Origin: Candidatus Omnitrophota bacterium
GTDB lineage: Bacteria > Omnitrophota > Gorgyraeia > Gygaellales > Profunditerraquicolaceae
Direction: 5' to 3'
NCBI GenBank assembly: GCA_029561735.1
Contig: JAKQWZ010000036.1
Coordinates: 1 to 34,377 of the forward strand
DNA: 34,377 nucleotides
Part shown: positions 9,341-20,476 of the stretch, piece after piece
How the letters are laid out: every line of letters begins with the position of its first letter
Position numbering within the stretch: the stretch's first letter is position 1
The notes under the pieces: generated by a model
What the model was told of the DNA's origin: nothing
Databases searched by the model: none
Seen by the model: the letters and a program-made list of their open reading frames with translations, nothing else
Translations under genes and position numbers: made by a program

Positions 9341-10551
9341 GGATTAACCCTACCAAGTGCGTAGCAGAGATTATTTCAGTCCTCTCCTATATAAGCGATG
9401 TTGAGGGCACCCGCAAACTTTACCATTCCTGGAAAGTTGCGATACTGGCTAAGAATATATCCGAACGCCAGATAAATGATGAAAAACGGCGCGATCTTTT
9501 CTACGCGGCCCTTCTCCACGATATAGGCGGCATATCCCTGCCCTTTCATATAATACATTATCTTTTGCGCCAGGAAAAAGTTTACCGCAATATCGTCATC
9601 TCCCACCCTATTGTCGGAGCCGGGCTTACAGCCCAGATACCGCAGATGAACGCGGCTTCAAAATATATACTTGACCATCATGAATGGATAGACGGCACAG
9701 GATATCCGCGGGCAAAAACCAAAGAATTTATCCCTCTTGAGGCGCAGATACTCCGGATAGCCGACGCGATAGATATACTGCTTCAAAGCAAAAAGTACTC
9801 AAAACTTGCGCTGCTTATAAAACGCCTGAAGAAAAATGCAGGCAGAGAATTTGACGTGAAACTTTTGGATAAGGCAATAGCCGTCCTCAAGCAAAACCGG
9901 CTATTTGACAGGATAACAGACGAAAAAAATATAGTCGGGCTTTTTAAACACGCGTTTGCCGAAACAGGTTTTATCCATATACCCCGGCGTTCGGATGCAG
10001 TCGGTAAAACCCTGGAAACTGCGGCAGAGGTCATTGACATGAAACACCCTTATACTGCGGGGCACTCGCTGCGGGTGGGGCATTATTCCATGCAAGTTGC
10101 CAAAGCAATGAAATTAAGCCACGATGATATTACTAAAATAAAATGGGCCGGGCTTTTACATGACATAGGAAAAGTAAACCTTGAACGTAAAATATTAGAT
10201 AAGCCGGATTCGCTAAGCAAAGCGGAATACCACAGGGTGCAGGAACACGCCAACCTGACTAATGAAATAATGAATTTGATAACTGAACTTAAATTCCTGG
10301 CCCCTATCGCCTCCAGCCATCATGAATATTTTGACGGTTCAGGTTACCCTTACGGGCTTAAGGGAGAATTCATCCCCCTTGGCTCAAGGGTGATCAGCAT
10401 CTGCGACGCCTTTGACGCTATGATATCAAACCGGCCGTACCGCAAGAATCTTTCTCCGAAAACCGCCTGCTCCCAGATAAAAAAACGTTCAGGCAGGCAA
10501 TTTGACCCGGCAATAGTCAAAATCGCAATTCCAATACTAAAAAACCTATAA
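9337..10551 (+). CDS. Protein with two tandem HD-GYP-like domains
   Basis: N-terminal half LLHDIGG...DHHEWIDGTGYP; C-terminal half LLHDIGK...SHHEYFDGSGYPYGLKGEFIPLGSRVISICDAFDAM. ATG overlaps lpxB stop. Confidence 0.88.
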   Translation: MRINPTKCVAEIISVLSYISDVEGTRKLYHSWKVAILAKNISERQINDEKRRDLFYAALLHDIGGISLPFHIIHYLLRQEKVYRNIVISHPIVGAGLTAQIPQMNAASKYILDHHEWIDGTGYPRAKTKEFIPLEAQILRIADAIDILLQSKKYSKLALLIKRLKKNAGREFDVKLLDKAIAVLKQNRLFDRITDEKNIVGLFKHAFAETGFIHIPRRSDAVGKTLETAAEVIDMKHPYTAGHSLRVGHYSMQVAKAMKLSHDDITKIKWAGLLHDIGKVNLERKILDKPDSLSKAEYHRVQEHANLTNEIMNLITELKFLAPIASSHHEYFDGSGYPYGLKGEFIPLGSRVISICDAFDAMISNRPYRKNLSPKTACSQIKKRSGRQFDPAIVKIAIPILKNL

Positions 10552-11667
10552 AGAGAATTTTTGGGCTGCTTCGATCCGCTCTGATACAGGCGGGTGGTTA
10601 AAAAAGAATACCTTGATGATCCAATTAGGATTGGGGTCGGCTAAATTCTGGCCGGCTAATTTTTCCATCATAGATATAAAAGCACTTTTTAACCCGGTAT
10701 TGGCTAACGCGGCTTTATCCGCACTTCTCTCCATTATCCGGCTTAGCCAGTTTTCTAGCGGCTGGGTAATAATCCCGAATAGGATCATATAAATAAATAT
10801 AGCGGGCAGCCCGGCAATGTTGCTAAGCCCGGAAATATTAAAAAAACCTAAAACTACCGCACTGGTTTTAAATATAAGAAAAAACAAGCCGATGCTCGCG
10901 CAGGAATTGGCCAAGACCAGCTTCCAAAGATGTTTAAGCTTATAATGGGCGAATTCATGGGCTAGAATGACTTCAATTTCATCATAAGAGTATTTACTTT
11001 TTAGAGTATCGGCCAAAATCACTCTTCTGGTAGAGCCAAACCCCACAAAAGCCGCATTAGCTTTAAGCGTCTTTTTGCTGAAATCAATCTCATAAACATC
11101 CAGCAGCTTAATATTGTATTTATCTGCCAGGCTTAAAATCCTGCGGCGCAGGTCCTGATCCTGGAGTTTTTTGTATTTGAAAAACAGCGGTATTATCACA
11201 ACCGGCATGATCCTGGCCAAAAATAGGCTAAAGAATATCCAGATTGCTGATATCGCCAGCCACCAGTGCCGGGGGAAAATATCCAACACAAGATAAAAAG
11301 CTGACAGCATTACAAGCGCAATCACAAAACTTATTGCCGCTGATTTAAACTGGTCCGCCAGCCAGGCCGCAAGGTTTTGATTAGATAATCCGAATTTGTG
11401 CTCGATATAAAACGACTGCAGGAATACTAAAGGCAGGGTCAATGCCGAATAGCCCAAAAACACCCAAAAGAAATAAACCGGCATATTCAGGTACGCAGGC
11501 AAAAGCGACATATATACCTGGCGGGCAAGCTCTTTTGATAAACCGGATTTTAAGAATATAAAAAGGAGCGCCAAAGCATAAAGCGTATCCACAACAGCAA
11601 AAATATACCTTATCAGGGAATACCTGGAAGCTTTAAGCGTTAATTCTCCCTGCGGCTGTTCTTGCAT
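10546..11667 (-). CDS. M48 family metallopeptidase (Ste24/CAAX protease-like)
   Basis: Multiple TM segments and HEFAHYKLKH zinc motif. Confidence 0.88.
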   Translation of the reverse strand: MQEQPQGELTLKASRYSLIRYIFAVVDTLYALALLFIFLKSGLSKELARQVYMSLLPAYLNMPVYFFWVFLGYSALTLPLVFLQSFYIEHKFGLSNQNLAAWLADQFKSAAISFVIALVMLSAFYLVLDIFPRHWWLAISAIWIFFSLFLARIMPVVIIPLFFKYKKLQDQDLRRRILSLADKYNIKLLDVYEIDFSKKTLKANAAFVGFGSTRRVILADTLKSKYSYDEIEVILAHEFAHYKLKHLWKLVLANSCASIGLFFLIFKTSAVVLGFFNISGLSNIAGLPAIFIYMILFGIITQPLENWLSRIMERSADKAALANTGLKSAFISMMEKLAGQNLADPNPNWIIKVFFFNHPPVSERIEAAQKFSL

Positions 11668-11676
11668 GCTTTTATG

Positions 11677-11922
11677 TTATTTGGATCTCTTTACTTCAGG
11701 CTTGATGTTGATAAAAGTGCGGACCCTGCCATGAGAAGTTTTTTTCTTGGTAAAATAGACAGTCCCTGAGCAGAGAGCAAAAAGCGTCCCCTCTCCCCGG
11801 ACATTTATTCCGGCTTTATAGACATTGTACCGCCTGCAGAGAATCTCCGCCTGTTTGACGGGCTTGCCTTCAGAAACTTTCATACCCCAGTCTTTTTTTG
11901 GTCTAGCTTTTCCGCCTGCCAT
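11677..11922 (-). CDS. Divergent bL27-like ribosomal protein
   Basis: WGMKVSEGKPVKQAEILCRRYNVYKAGINVRGEGTLFALCSGTVYFTKKK aligns by eye to the bL27 core. Strong SD ACAGGAGG. Confidence 0.7.
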   Translation of the reverse strand: MAGGKARPKKDWGMKVSEGKPVKQAEILCRRYNVYKAGINVRGEGTLFALCSGTVYFTKKKTSHGRVRTFINIKPEVKRSK

Positions 11923-11966
11923 TGGATTGCCTCCTGTAATTTTCTGATTATTATTTTAGGTGCTTA

Positions 11967-11995
11967 ATTTTACACTCTTTTGTGCGTTTGGTCAA
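11967..11995 (-). promoter_or_regulatory. Putative promoter of the bL27-like gene
   Basis: TTGACC-N17-TAAAAT on the minus strand. Confidence 0.6.
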
Positions 11996-12001
11996 TGGAT
12001 T

Positions 12002-13396
12002 TTAAACCAGTATTACCTCTTCATCGCGTACCGGTATATGTACATCCAACCCGCTCTGGGTAAGCCGGTCATAGAAAATCCTTGTCTGCTCCGGTTCGCC
12101 GTGGACCAGGAATATCTTTTTAAGCGGCAGGCAGGCGCTGACATAATCATAAAGCTCATTCTGATCGGCATGCCCGGAAAATGAGTTGATAATAACAACT
12201 TCGGCATTAAGCTCGTATTCTATCCCGTAGATGCGCACAAAGGCAAGCTTATCTACTATTTTTCTTCCCAGGGTATCTTTAGCCATATAACCGACAACTA
12301 GAATAGTGTTTCGGGAATCTTCTATTGTATTCTTTAAGTGGTGCAGCACCCTTCCTGATTCACACATGCCGCTGCCGGCAATTATGATCATCGGCCTTTT
12401 ATCGTTATTCAGCGCTTTGGAATCCTCCTGGCTGCGCACGTATTCCAGGTTGAGAAATTCAAACGGGCTGTTCCCCGAACGGATATCCTCCTGCGTCTGC
12501 ATATCCAGATAATCGGCATGGTTCTTAAAAGCTTCGGTTATGTCCGTAGCCAGAGGGCTATCCACAAATATCGGTATTTCCGGGATTGCCTGCTCCTTAA
12601 GCAGCATATTCAAAAAATAAACCACTTCCTGTGTGCGCTCCAAAGTAAAAGAAGGGATTATTATCTTGCCTTTGCGTTTTATGGTCCGGTTTATAGCATC
12701 GGCAAGCCTTGATTTTGCCTCTTCTATCGGGCGATGGAACCTGCCGCCGTAAGTGCTCTCAATAATAAGATAATCCAGCCCTGCCATCACCTGCGGATTA
12801 TTCAAAAGGGGCAGATTATGCCTGCCCAGGTCAACCGCATACCCTATCTTTATTATTTTATGGTCTTCCTTAATCTCCAGCATTATAAGGCTGGAACCTA
12901 TGATGTGCCCGGCATCAAAGAGAGTTGCGTTGATATTATTGGCAACGCAAAATTTTCTGCCGTAATGCTCAGAATGAAATTTACGCGCAGCCCTGACCGC
13001 ATCCTTTAAAGTGTAAAGCGGCTTACGCGCAGGCAAGCCCAGCCTTCTGTTTATTTTATTAAGGTATTTAATATCCTCTTCCTGTATCTTTCCGGAATCT
13101 TCCAGCATTATCCGGGCAACATCTTTTGTAGCGCTTGTCGCATACACTCTGCAGCGCATTCCCTGGCGGATAATATTGGGGATATTACCGCAGTGGTCAA
13201 TGTGGGCATGCGATAAGATCATGGCCTTAAGCTTATGCGGGTTATAATGAAATGTGGAGTTCAACTCATAAGATTCATTCCTGCGGCCCTGAAACAGGCC
13301 GCCGTCAAGCAGGATCTCGCACTTGTCTGTAGATATTAAATGGCATGAGCCCGTGACTGTCCCCACCCCTCCTAAAAATTTAATTTTTACCGGCAT
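12002..13396 (-). CDS. MBL-fold metallohydrolase with beta-CASP/RNA-specificity domain
   Basis: FLGGVGTVTGSCHLI...ILSHAHIDHCGNIP...PIFVDSPLATDITEAF...IIAGSGMCESGRVLHHL. Confidence 0.92.
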   Translation of the reverse strand: MPVKIKFLGGVGTVTGSCHLISTDKCEILLDGGLFQGRRNESYELNSTFHYNPHKLKAMILSHAHIDHCGNIPNIIRQGMRCRVYATSATKDVARIMLEDSGKIQEEDIKYLNKINRRLGLPARKPLYTLKDAVRAARKFHSEHYGRKFCVANNINATLFDAGHIIGSSLIMLEIKEDHKIIKIGYAVDLGRHNLPLLNNPQVMAGLDYLIIESTYGGRFHRPIEEAKSRLADAINRTIKRKGKIIIPSFTLERTQEVVYFLNMLLKEQAIPEIPIFVDSPLATDITEAFKNHADYLDMQTQEDIRSGNSPFEFLNLEYVRSQEDSKALNNDKRPMIIIAGSGMCESGRVLHHLKNTIEDSRNTILVVGYMAKDTLGRKIVDKLAFVRIYGIEYELNAEVVIINSFSGHADQNELYDYVSACLPLKKIFLVHGEPEQTRIFYDRLTQSGLDVHIPVRDEEVILV

Positions 13397-14076
13397 TATT
13401 TTAGCCTCTCCCTGAATTTAAAGATTACGATAAAAACCAGGACAAGATAAATAAAACTGAACACATAAAGAAACCTGTTATTTAGCAAAAAATCCACCAA
13501 TAACCGCGGATGGGATATAAAACCTTTACCTACGCCCGCAAGTATATACTGTATCCAAAAAACCCTGACCGGCGTAGCCAAAAGCGCTGCCCACAAATAC
13601 CTCCCGAATCTGATATCGGTCAAGCCAAATCCCAGATCCAGGAAACGATACGGCACAAGCGGGACAACCCTAAGCATAAACAGCCAGATAAAATTTATGT
13701 TTCCAAGCTTTTCGCCAACCGGGACAGGTTTATTTTTCAGATAATTACGGACAAACCCCCTGCCTAAGCCCCGGGCAAGAAAAAACAAGATAAAAACATT
13801 GATTATTTCCGAGATATAGATTAGCAGCGCGCTTAATACCGGGCCGAATACCACCGCAGCTACAATCCAGAATATGTCTTTTGAGAAAAATACGAAAAAA
13901 GTTATTACAACATATAAAATAATGTAGGCCAGGCTTGCGGCCAAAAGCGGCATTGCGGATAAATAATTTTCCGCGCCTGTAGAATCCAGCTGAAAAAACC
14001 TGCCCCAATACCATAAAGATACAAGAAAGAATAAAAGGATGAAAAATTTGACGGCGTTTCTGTATTTTTGCGCCAT
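13396..14076 (-). CDS. TVP38/TMEM64 (DedA-like) family membrane protein
   Basis: Several TM helices; FFLARGLGRGFVRNYL...MLRVVPLVPYRFLDLGFGLTDIRFGRYLWAALL. Confidence 0.8.
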   Translation of the reverse strand: MAQKYRNAVKFFILLFFLVSLWYWGRFFQLDSTGAENYLSAMPLLAASLAYIILYVVITFFVFFSKDIFWIVAAVVFGPVLSALLIYISEIINVFILFFLARGLGRGFVRNYLKNKPVPVGEKLGNINFIWLFMLRVVPLVPYRFLDLGFGLTDIRFGRYLWAALLATPVRVFWIQYILAGVGKGFISHPRLLVDFLLNNRFLYVFSFIYLVLVFIVIFKFRERLK

Positions 14077-14099
14077 GGCAGGCAAGGCTGGCCCCAAGC

Positions 14100-15629
14100 T
14101 TAAGTAACAAACAGGTTCCGGGAAGAAAATTTACCGTCTGTGGTAAGGTTAACACCTAAACGTTTTAGGCCGACCTCATCTCCGGGAGTAGGTATGTGGG
14201 TCATATGGACTTCGCATCCGCGTAAAAGAGAAAGTTTCTGCATAGCCAGTTCTGCGGTATGATTCGTAGTGGCGCTGATGGACAATGCGATCAAAACTTC
14301 TTCCAAATCAAGGCTCTCCGATTCTTCATCAAGTATGCCTTGTTTAAGCTTGGAGATCTGGCTGATTATATGCGGCGATAACAAAAGTATCTCATCCGGG
14401 ATATTGGCCAGGGTCTTTAATGTGTTCAGGATTAAACTGCTGGCGGCATGCATAAGCTGGGAATTCTTACCGGTCACAATACGCCCGTCAGCCAGTTCAA
14501 TAGCTGCTCCGCAATAGATGCCGGCGTTCCCCTTGCCCTTAGCTTCAGCTTCGGCGGCTGTTTTCCTGGCAACCTCAACCACGTTGCGGTCAGTAAGCTT
14601 TATGCCCAATTCTTCCATTAAAAGCGACACCCTCTCAACCGTCTCTTTTCTTTCTATACCCATCACATATTCAGTGTTATAGCGGAAATACCTGCGGATC
14701 AATTCCTGCTTAGCGGCTTCCTGCACTGCTTTATCATCAACAATACCGAATCCGGCGCGGTTAACCCCCATATCAGTCGGCGAATTATATACCGGAAGAT
14801 TCATCTTTTTATCCAGGATCCTATCCAATATCAATTTTAATATCGGAAAACTCTCCACATCCCGGTTATAATTTATTGCCGTCTTTTTGTAAATATTCAG
14901 ATGAAACGGATCTACTAGGTTAAAATCCATTATATCGGCAGTTGCCGCTTCATAAGCCACATTTACCGGATGCTTAAGAGGAATATTCCAGATCGGGAAT
15001 GTCTCAAATTTAGCATAGCCTACGTTTATCCCGCGCTTATGTTCATTGTAAATTTGTGACAGGCAGACGGAAAGTTTACCGCTATTAGGTCCGGGCGCTG
15101 TCACTACCACGATCGGGTTTTTAGTAGCTACAAATTCATTCTTTCCAAACCCCTGATCGCTTACAACCAAATCTACGCTGGATGGATAATTTTCAATCGG
15201 ATAATGTAAGTATACTTTGACGCCTCTATGCTCAAGCTTATTTTTAAAGATCGTGGCCGCAGACTGGCCGGTAAAACGGGTGATTACTACGGCGATAATA
15301 TCCAGCCCCCACTTTCTCAAGTCATCAATCAACTTAAGAGTTGCCGCATCATAGGTGATGCCGAAATCCCCTCTAACTCTGCCCCTCTCAATATCAGCGG
15401 CATAGATACAAAGGACTATATCAATTTTATCTTTGAGCTGCTGTAGAAGCCGTATCTTTACGTTGGGATCGTATCCGGGAAGGACCCTCGCAGCGTGATA
15501 ATCAAAACAGAGCTTTCCTCCGAACTCAAGGTAAAGCTTATTGAATCTCTTCACGCGTTCAAGTATCGCCGCAGTCTGCTCTTTGAGGTATTTATCGTTA
15601 TCAAATCCGGGCTTTTTCATAATCTTCAT
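14100..15629 (-). CDS. DUF1846 (UPF0371) family protein
   Basis: KPGFDNDKYLKEQTAAILERVKRFNKLYLEFGGKLCFDYHAARVLPGYDPNVKI...; family-typical N-terminus and length of 509 aa. Confidence 0.85.
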   Translation of the reverse strand: MKIMKKPGFDNDKYLKEQTAAILERVKRFNKLYLEFGGKLCFDYHAARVLPGYDPNVKIRLLQQLKDKIDIVLCIYAADIERGRVRGDFGITYDAATLKLIDDLRKWGLDIIAVVITRFTGQSAATIFKNKLEHRGVKVYLHYPIENYPSSVDLVVSDQGFGKNEFVATKNPIVVVTAPGPNSGKLSVCLSQIYNEHKRGINVGYAKFETFPIWNIPLKHPVNVAYEAATADIMDFNLVDPFHLNIYKKTAINYNRDVESFPILKLILDRILDKKMNLPVYNSPTDMGVNRAGFGIVDDKAVQEAAKQELIRRYFRYNTEYVMGIERKETVERVSLLMEELGIKLTDRNVVEVARKTAAEAEAKGKGNAGIYCGAAIELADGRIVTGKNSQLMHAASSLILNTLKTLANIPDEILLLSPHIISQISKLKQGILDEESESLDLEEVLIALSISATTNHTAELAMQKLSLLRGCEVHMTHIPTPGDEVGLKRLGVNLTTDGKFSSRNLFVT

Positions 15630-15634
15630 TTTTT

Positions 15635-15663
15635 ATTATAATATAATTCGCGCGCTTTGTAAA
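15635..15663 (-). promoter_or_regulatory. Putative promoter of the DUF1846 gene
   Basis: TTTACA-N17-TATAAT; ATG starts 6 nt after the -10. Confidence 0.65.
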
Positions 15664-15682
15664 TCCATTTCGCAGAAACTCT

Positions 15683-15751
15683 GGTTTTCTTGCCTGCCTC
15701 TGTAGGCAGGGCCTGTCATTGGGCATCCTGCGCGCGCATGCCACACGCGAA
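15683..15751. repeat. 69-bp exact repeat, half copy of the palindromic element at 27857-27987
   Basis: ggttttcttgcctgcctctgtaggcagggcctgtcattgggcatcctgcgcgcgcatgccacacgcgaa is identical to 27857-27925. Confidence 0.9.
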
Positions 15752-15815
15752 CAACCCCTGGAGCAAAAGCAAAAGGATCTGCGGCAAGATAATAGTGGGG
15801 TGAATAAAAGAATAA

Positions 15816-17477
15816 TTACTTATCGTACGTGGAATAGTAATACGGTGTGAGGGCTTGGAATTCGGCAGCGCAGGTATCAACCAGCTTAAAATCCGGCTCG
15901 AGATTGATACTCTTTCTCATTTTGTATATTTCTATTTCTTTTTTATTCCATAGCTTGGCTAGCTGACGGTCGCTAAAGCCGAATTTCTTAGCCTGGGTCA
16001 ACAGCTCATCAGAAACCTTATCTTTATGCTTGAGCAGGGCCTTCTCCATCTCAATTATTTCTTTGATATTCTGCAAAAACCATCGGTCTATATGGCTAAG
16101 CTCAAATATCTTATCAATGCCTACGCCGATCCTAATGGCATCGGCAATATAAAATATCCGCTCGGCATTCGGCACTCTTATTTTCTCAAGTATCTCCTGC
16201 GTCAATTCTTCATCGGCTTTTGGTTCAGCCAGATCTTTAAAACATATGCTCTCCAATCCGGCTTTACCGATTTCCAGCGAACGCAGGCCTTTTTGCAAAG
16301 ATTCCTTAAAAGTCCTTCCTATTGACATTGCCTCGCCAACGGATTTCATAGATATGGTCAGAGTCGGGTCAGCTAAGCGGAACTTTTCAAAAGTAAACCT
16401 GGGGATCTTGACTACGCAATAGTCTATTGCCGGCTCAAAACATGCAGGGGTTTCCCTGGTAATGTCATTAGGTATCTCATCCAAGGTATACCCAACTGCC
16501 AGTTTAGCTGCAATCTTAGCTATAGGAAAACCGGTTGCCTTGGAAGCCAAAGCAGAGCTCCTGGAAACGCGCGGATTCATTTCAATAATAACCATCCTGC
16601 CTGTGTCCGGATGGACTCCAAACTGAACATTGGAGCCTCCTGTCTCTACGCCGATCTCCCTGATGCAGGCAATTGCCGCATCGCGCATATTCTGGTATTC
16701 TTTATCAGTCAGCGTCTGGGCGGGTGCTACAGTAATGCTGTCGCCGGTGTGTATGCCCATTGGATCAAAATTTTCAATTGAACATATGATTACCACATTA
16801 TCTTTTTTATCGCGCATAACCTCCAATTCATACTCTTTCCAGCCGATCACGGATTCCTCAATCAATATCTCGTTGATCATACTTGATTCTAATCCGCGTT
16901 TTGCCAACACTTTAAATTCTTCAATATTATAAGCAATGCTGCCTCCGGTCCCTCCGAGAGTAAAACTCGGCCGGATTATCGCCGGAAACCCTACTGACTC
17001 CACTATCTTAAAAGCCTGCTTCAAATCATAGGCATTGCCGCTTCTGGGCAGGTCTAAACCTATCTTGACCATAGCTTTTTTAAAAAGCTGCCTGTCTTCG
17101 GCTTTTTTTATTGCCTTGATATTGGCCCCTATAACTTCTACTTTATATTTTGACAATACCTTATTTTTAGCCAGCTCAACCGCGGTATTCAACGCAGTCT
17201 GCCCGCCTAAAGTAGGTAGTAATGCGTCAGGCCGTTCTTTGGCTATGATCCTGGCTACAACTTCCGGGGTAATCGGCTCTAAATATGTCCTGTCAGCCAA
17301 TTCAGGATCAGTCATAATAGTAGCCGGATTTGAATTGACCAATATTACATAATAACCTTCTTCTTTAAGTACCTTACAGGCCTGCGTGCCGGAATAATCA
17401 AATTCGCAGGCCTGCCCGATTACAATAGGCCCGGAACCGATAATCATTATCTTCTTGATGTCTTTACGTTTTGGCAT
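15816..17477 (-). CDS. carB: Carbamoyl-phosphate synthase large subunit, N-terminal half only
   Basis: [40 protein letters not shown]...; 553 aa, ending [20 protein letters not shown] at the mid-protein boundary of full-length CarB. Confidence 0.92.
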   Translation of the reverse strand: MPKRKDIKKIMIIGSGPIVIGQACEFDYSGTQACKVLKEEGYYVILVNSNPATIMTDPELADRTYLEPITPEVVARIIAKERPDALLPTLGGQTALNTAVELAKNKVLSKYKVEVIGANIKAIKKAEDRQLFKKAMVKIGLDLPRSGNAYDLKQAFKIVESVGFPAIIRPSFTLGGTGGSIAYNIEEFKVLAKRGLESSMINEILIEESVIGWKEYELEVMRDKKDNVVIICSIENFDPMGIHTGDSITVAPAQTLTDKEYQNMRDAAIACIREIGVETGGSNVQFGVHPDTGRMVIIEMNPRVSRSSALASKATGFPIAKIAAKLAVGYTLDEIPNDITRETPACFEPAIDYCVVKIPRFTFEKFRLADPTLTISMKSVGEAMSIGRTFKESLQKGLRSLEIGKAGLESICFKDLAEPKADEELTQEILEKIRVPNAERIFYIADAIRIGVGIDKIFELSHIDRWFLQNIKEIIEMEKALLKHKDKVSDELLTQAKKFGFSDRQLAKLWNKKEIEIYKMRKSINLEPDFKLVDTCAAEFQALTPYYYSTYDK

Positions 17478-17479
17478 AA

Positions 17480-18556
17480 TTAATTATTTTTCATCATCTC
17501 TACGAACCGGTCAAACAGATACAACGCATCATGCGGCCCCGGAGAGGCTTCGGGATGGAACTGCACAGAAAAAAGCGGTAACTTCTTATGCCTCATGCCT
17601 TCAAGCGTATTATCATTAAGATTGACGTGGGTGATCTCAATATCTTTTTTGGATAGAGTCGCGGTATCCACGCAAAAACCGTGGTTTTGCACAGTAATCA
17701 AGACTTTACCGGTCTTCAGGTCTTTAACCGGGTGATTTGCGCCGTGATGGCCGAATTTTAATTTATAGGTAGCACCGCCTAAGGCCTGGCCGATTACCTG
17801 ATGGCCTAAACAAATCCCGAATATCGGCACTTTACCTAAAAGCTGTTTTACGTTTCCAACTATATAACTCAAAGCTGCCGGATCTCCCGGGCCGTTAGAT
17901 AACAATAATCCGTCCGGATGCAGGTTCATAATATCTGCTGCAGAGGAGGTGGCCGGCATAACCGTTACTTTACAATTAAGGCCGGCGAGAATCCTGAGCA
18001 TATTTAATTTTATTCCGCAGTCAAGAGCTACCACATGGTATTTTCCCTGAGCGTTCCATTCATAAGGCTTGCTGCAAATAACTTCTTTAACCAGGTCTCT
18101 GCCTACAAGGCCGGGAGATCTTTTAGCCGACTCAACAGCCTTGCCCTCATCGGTTTCCTGAGTGGTAATTACAGCCTTCATTGCGCCTTGCTCCCTGATA
18201 TGCAGTGTAAGGGCCCTGGTATCCACTCCCTCAATACCGACTACATTATTTTTTTTAAAATAGCTGTCCAGGCTGTCGCTTGACCGCCAGTTACTGGCTA
18301 TTTTACTTATCTCCCTGACAATAAATCCTTCAACAAAAGGCTTGCGCGCTTCAGTATCTTCGTTATTAACTCCGTAATTTCCGATTAAGGGATACGTCAT
18401 AGCCACAATCTGGCCCTTATAGGAAGGATCGGTGATAATCTCCTGATAACCGCTCATGCTGGTATTAAAAACAACTTCTCCGCAGGCCTCTGTGGTTGCG
18501 CCGAACGAATTCCCTCTGAAGACTGTCCCGTCCTCTAAAGCAAGAATGGCTTTCAT
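17480..18556 (-). CDS. carA: Carbamoyl-phosphate synthase small subunit
   Basis: [20 protein letters not shown]...[19 protein letters not shown]...[16 protein letters not shown]. Confidence 0.95.
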   Translation of the reverse strand: MKAILALEDGTVFRGNSFGATTEACGEVVFNTSMSGYQEIITDPSYKGQIVAMTYPLIGNYGVNNEDTEARKPFVEGFIVREISKIASNWRSSDSLDSYFKKNNVVGIEGVDTRALTLHIREQGAMKAVITTQETDEGKAVESAKRSPGLVGRDLVKEVICSKPYEWNAQGKYHVVALDCGIKLNMLRILAGLNCKVTVMPATSSAADIMNLHPDGLLLSNGPGDPAALSYIVGNVKQLLGKVPIFGICLGHQVIGQALGGATYKLKFGHHGANHPVKDLKTGKVLITVQNHGFCVDTATLSKKDIEITHVNLNDNTLEGMRHKKLPLFSVQFHPEASPGPHDALYLFDRFVEMMKNN

Positions 18557-18567
18557 TTCAATGTTTG

Positions 18568-20222
<1,655 letters not shown>

Positions 20223-20258
20223 GTTTGTTTTGGCAACTCCCTATTGAATCGCCATATA

Positions 20259-20286
20259 ATTGTATCAAAAACAGCTCAAATGTCAA
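20259..20286 (-). promoter_or_regulatory. Putative pyrG promoter
   Basis: TTGACA-N16-TACAAT on the minus strand. Confidence 0.65.
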
Positions 20287-20299
20287 ACCGCTTTCTTTC

Positions 20300-20476
20300 T
20301 TATTCCTCTTGAGCCGCGCAAGAACAAGCCTGGTTTATTTTCAGGCTTTTGGCGGGAATTACTACGGAAACAGGGGCGTAGTCGCTAAACTCCTCGCAGA
20401 ATAAAACCTGCCCGTTCTTGGTATAGATACAGCTGGTTTTATTTACACAACTCAGGCAAAGGCCTTGCATTTTCAT
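20300..20476 (-). CDS. Small Cys-rich protein of unknown function
   Basis: MKMQGLCLSCVNKTSCIYTKNGQVLFCEEFSDYAP...CSCAAQEE; start overlaps the 3' end of the upstream gene. Confidence 0.6.
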   Translation of the reverse strand: MKMQGLCLSCVNKTSCIYTKNGQVLFCEEFSDYAPVSVVIPAKSLKINQACSCAAQEE

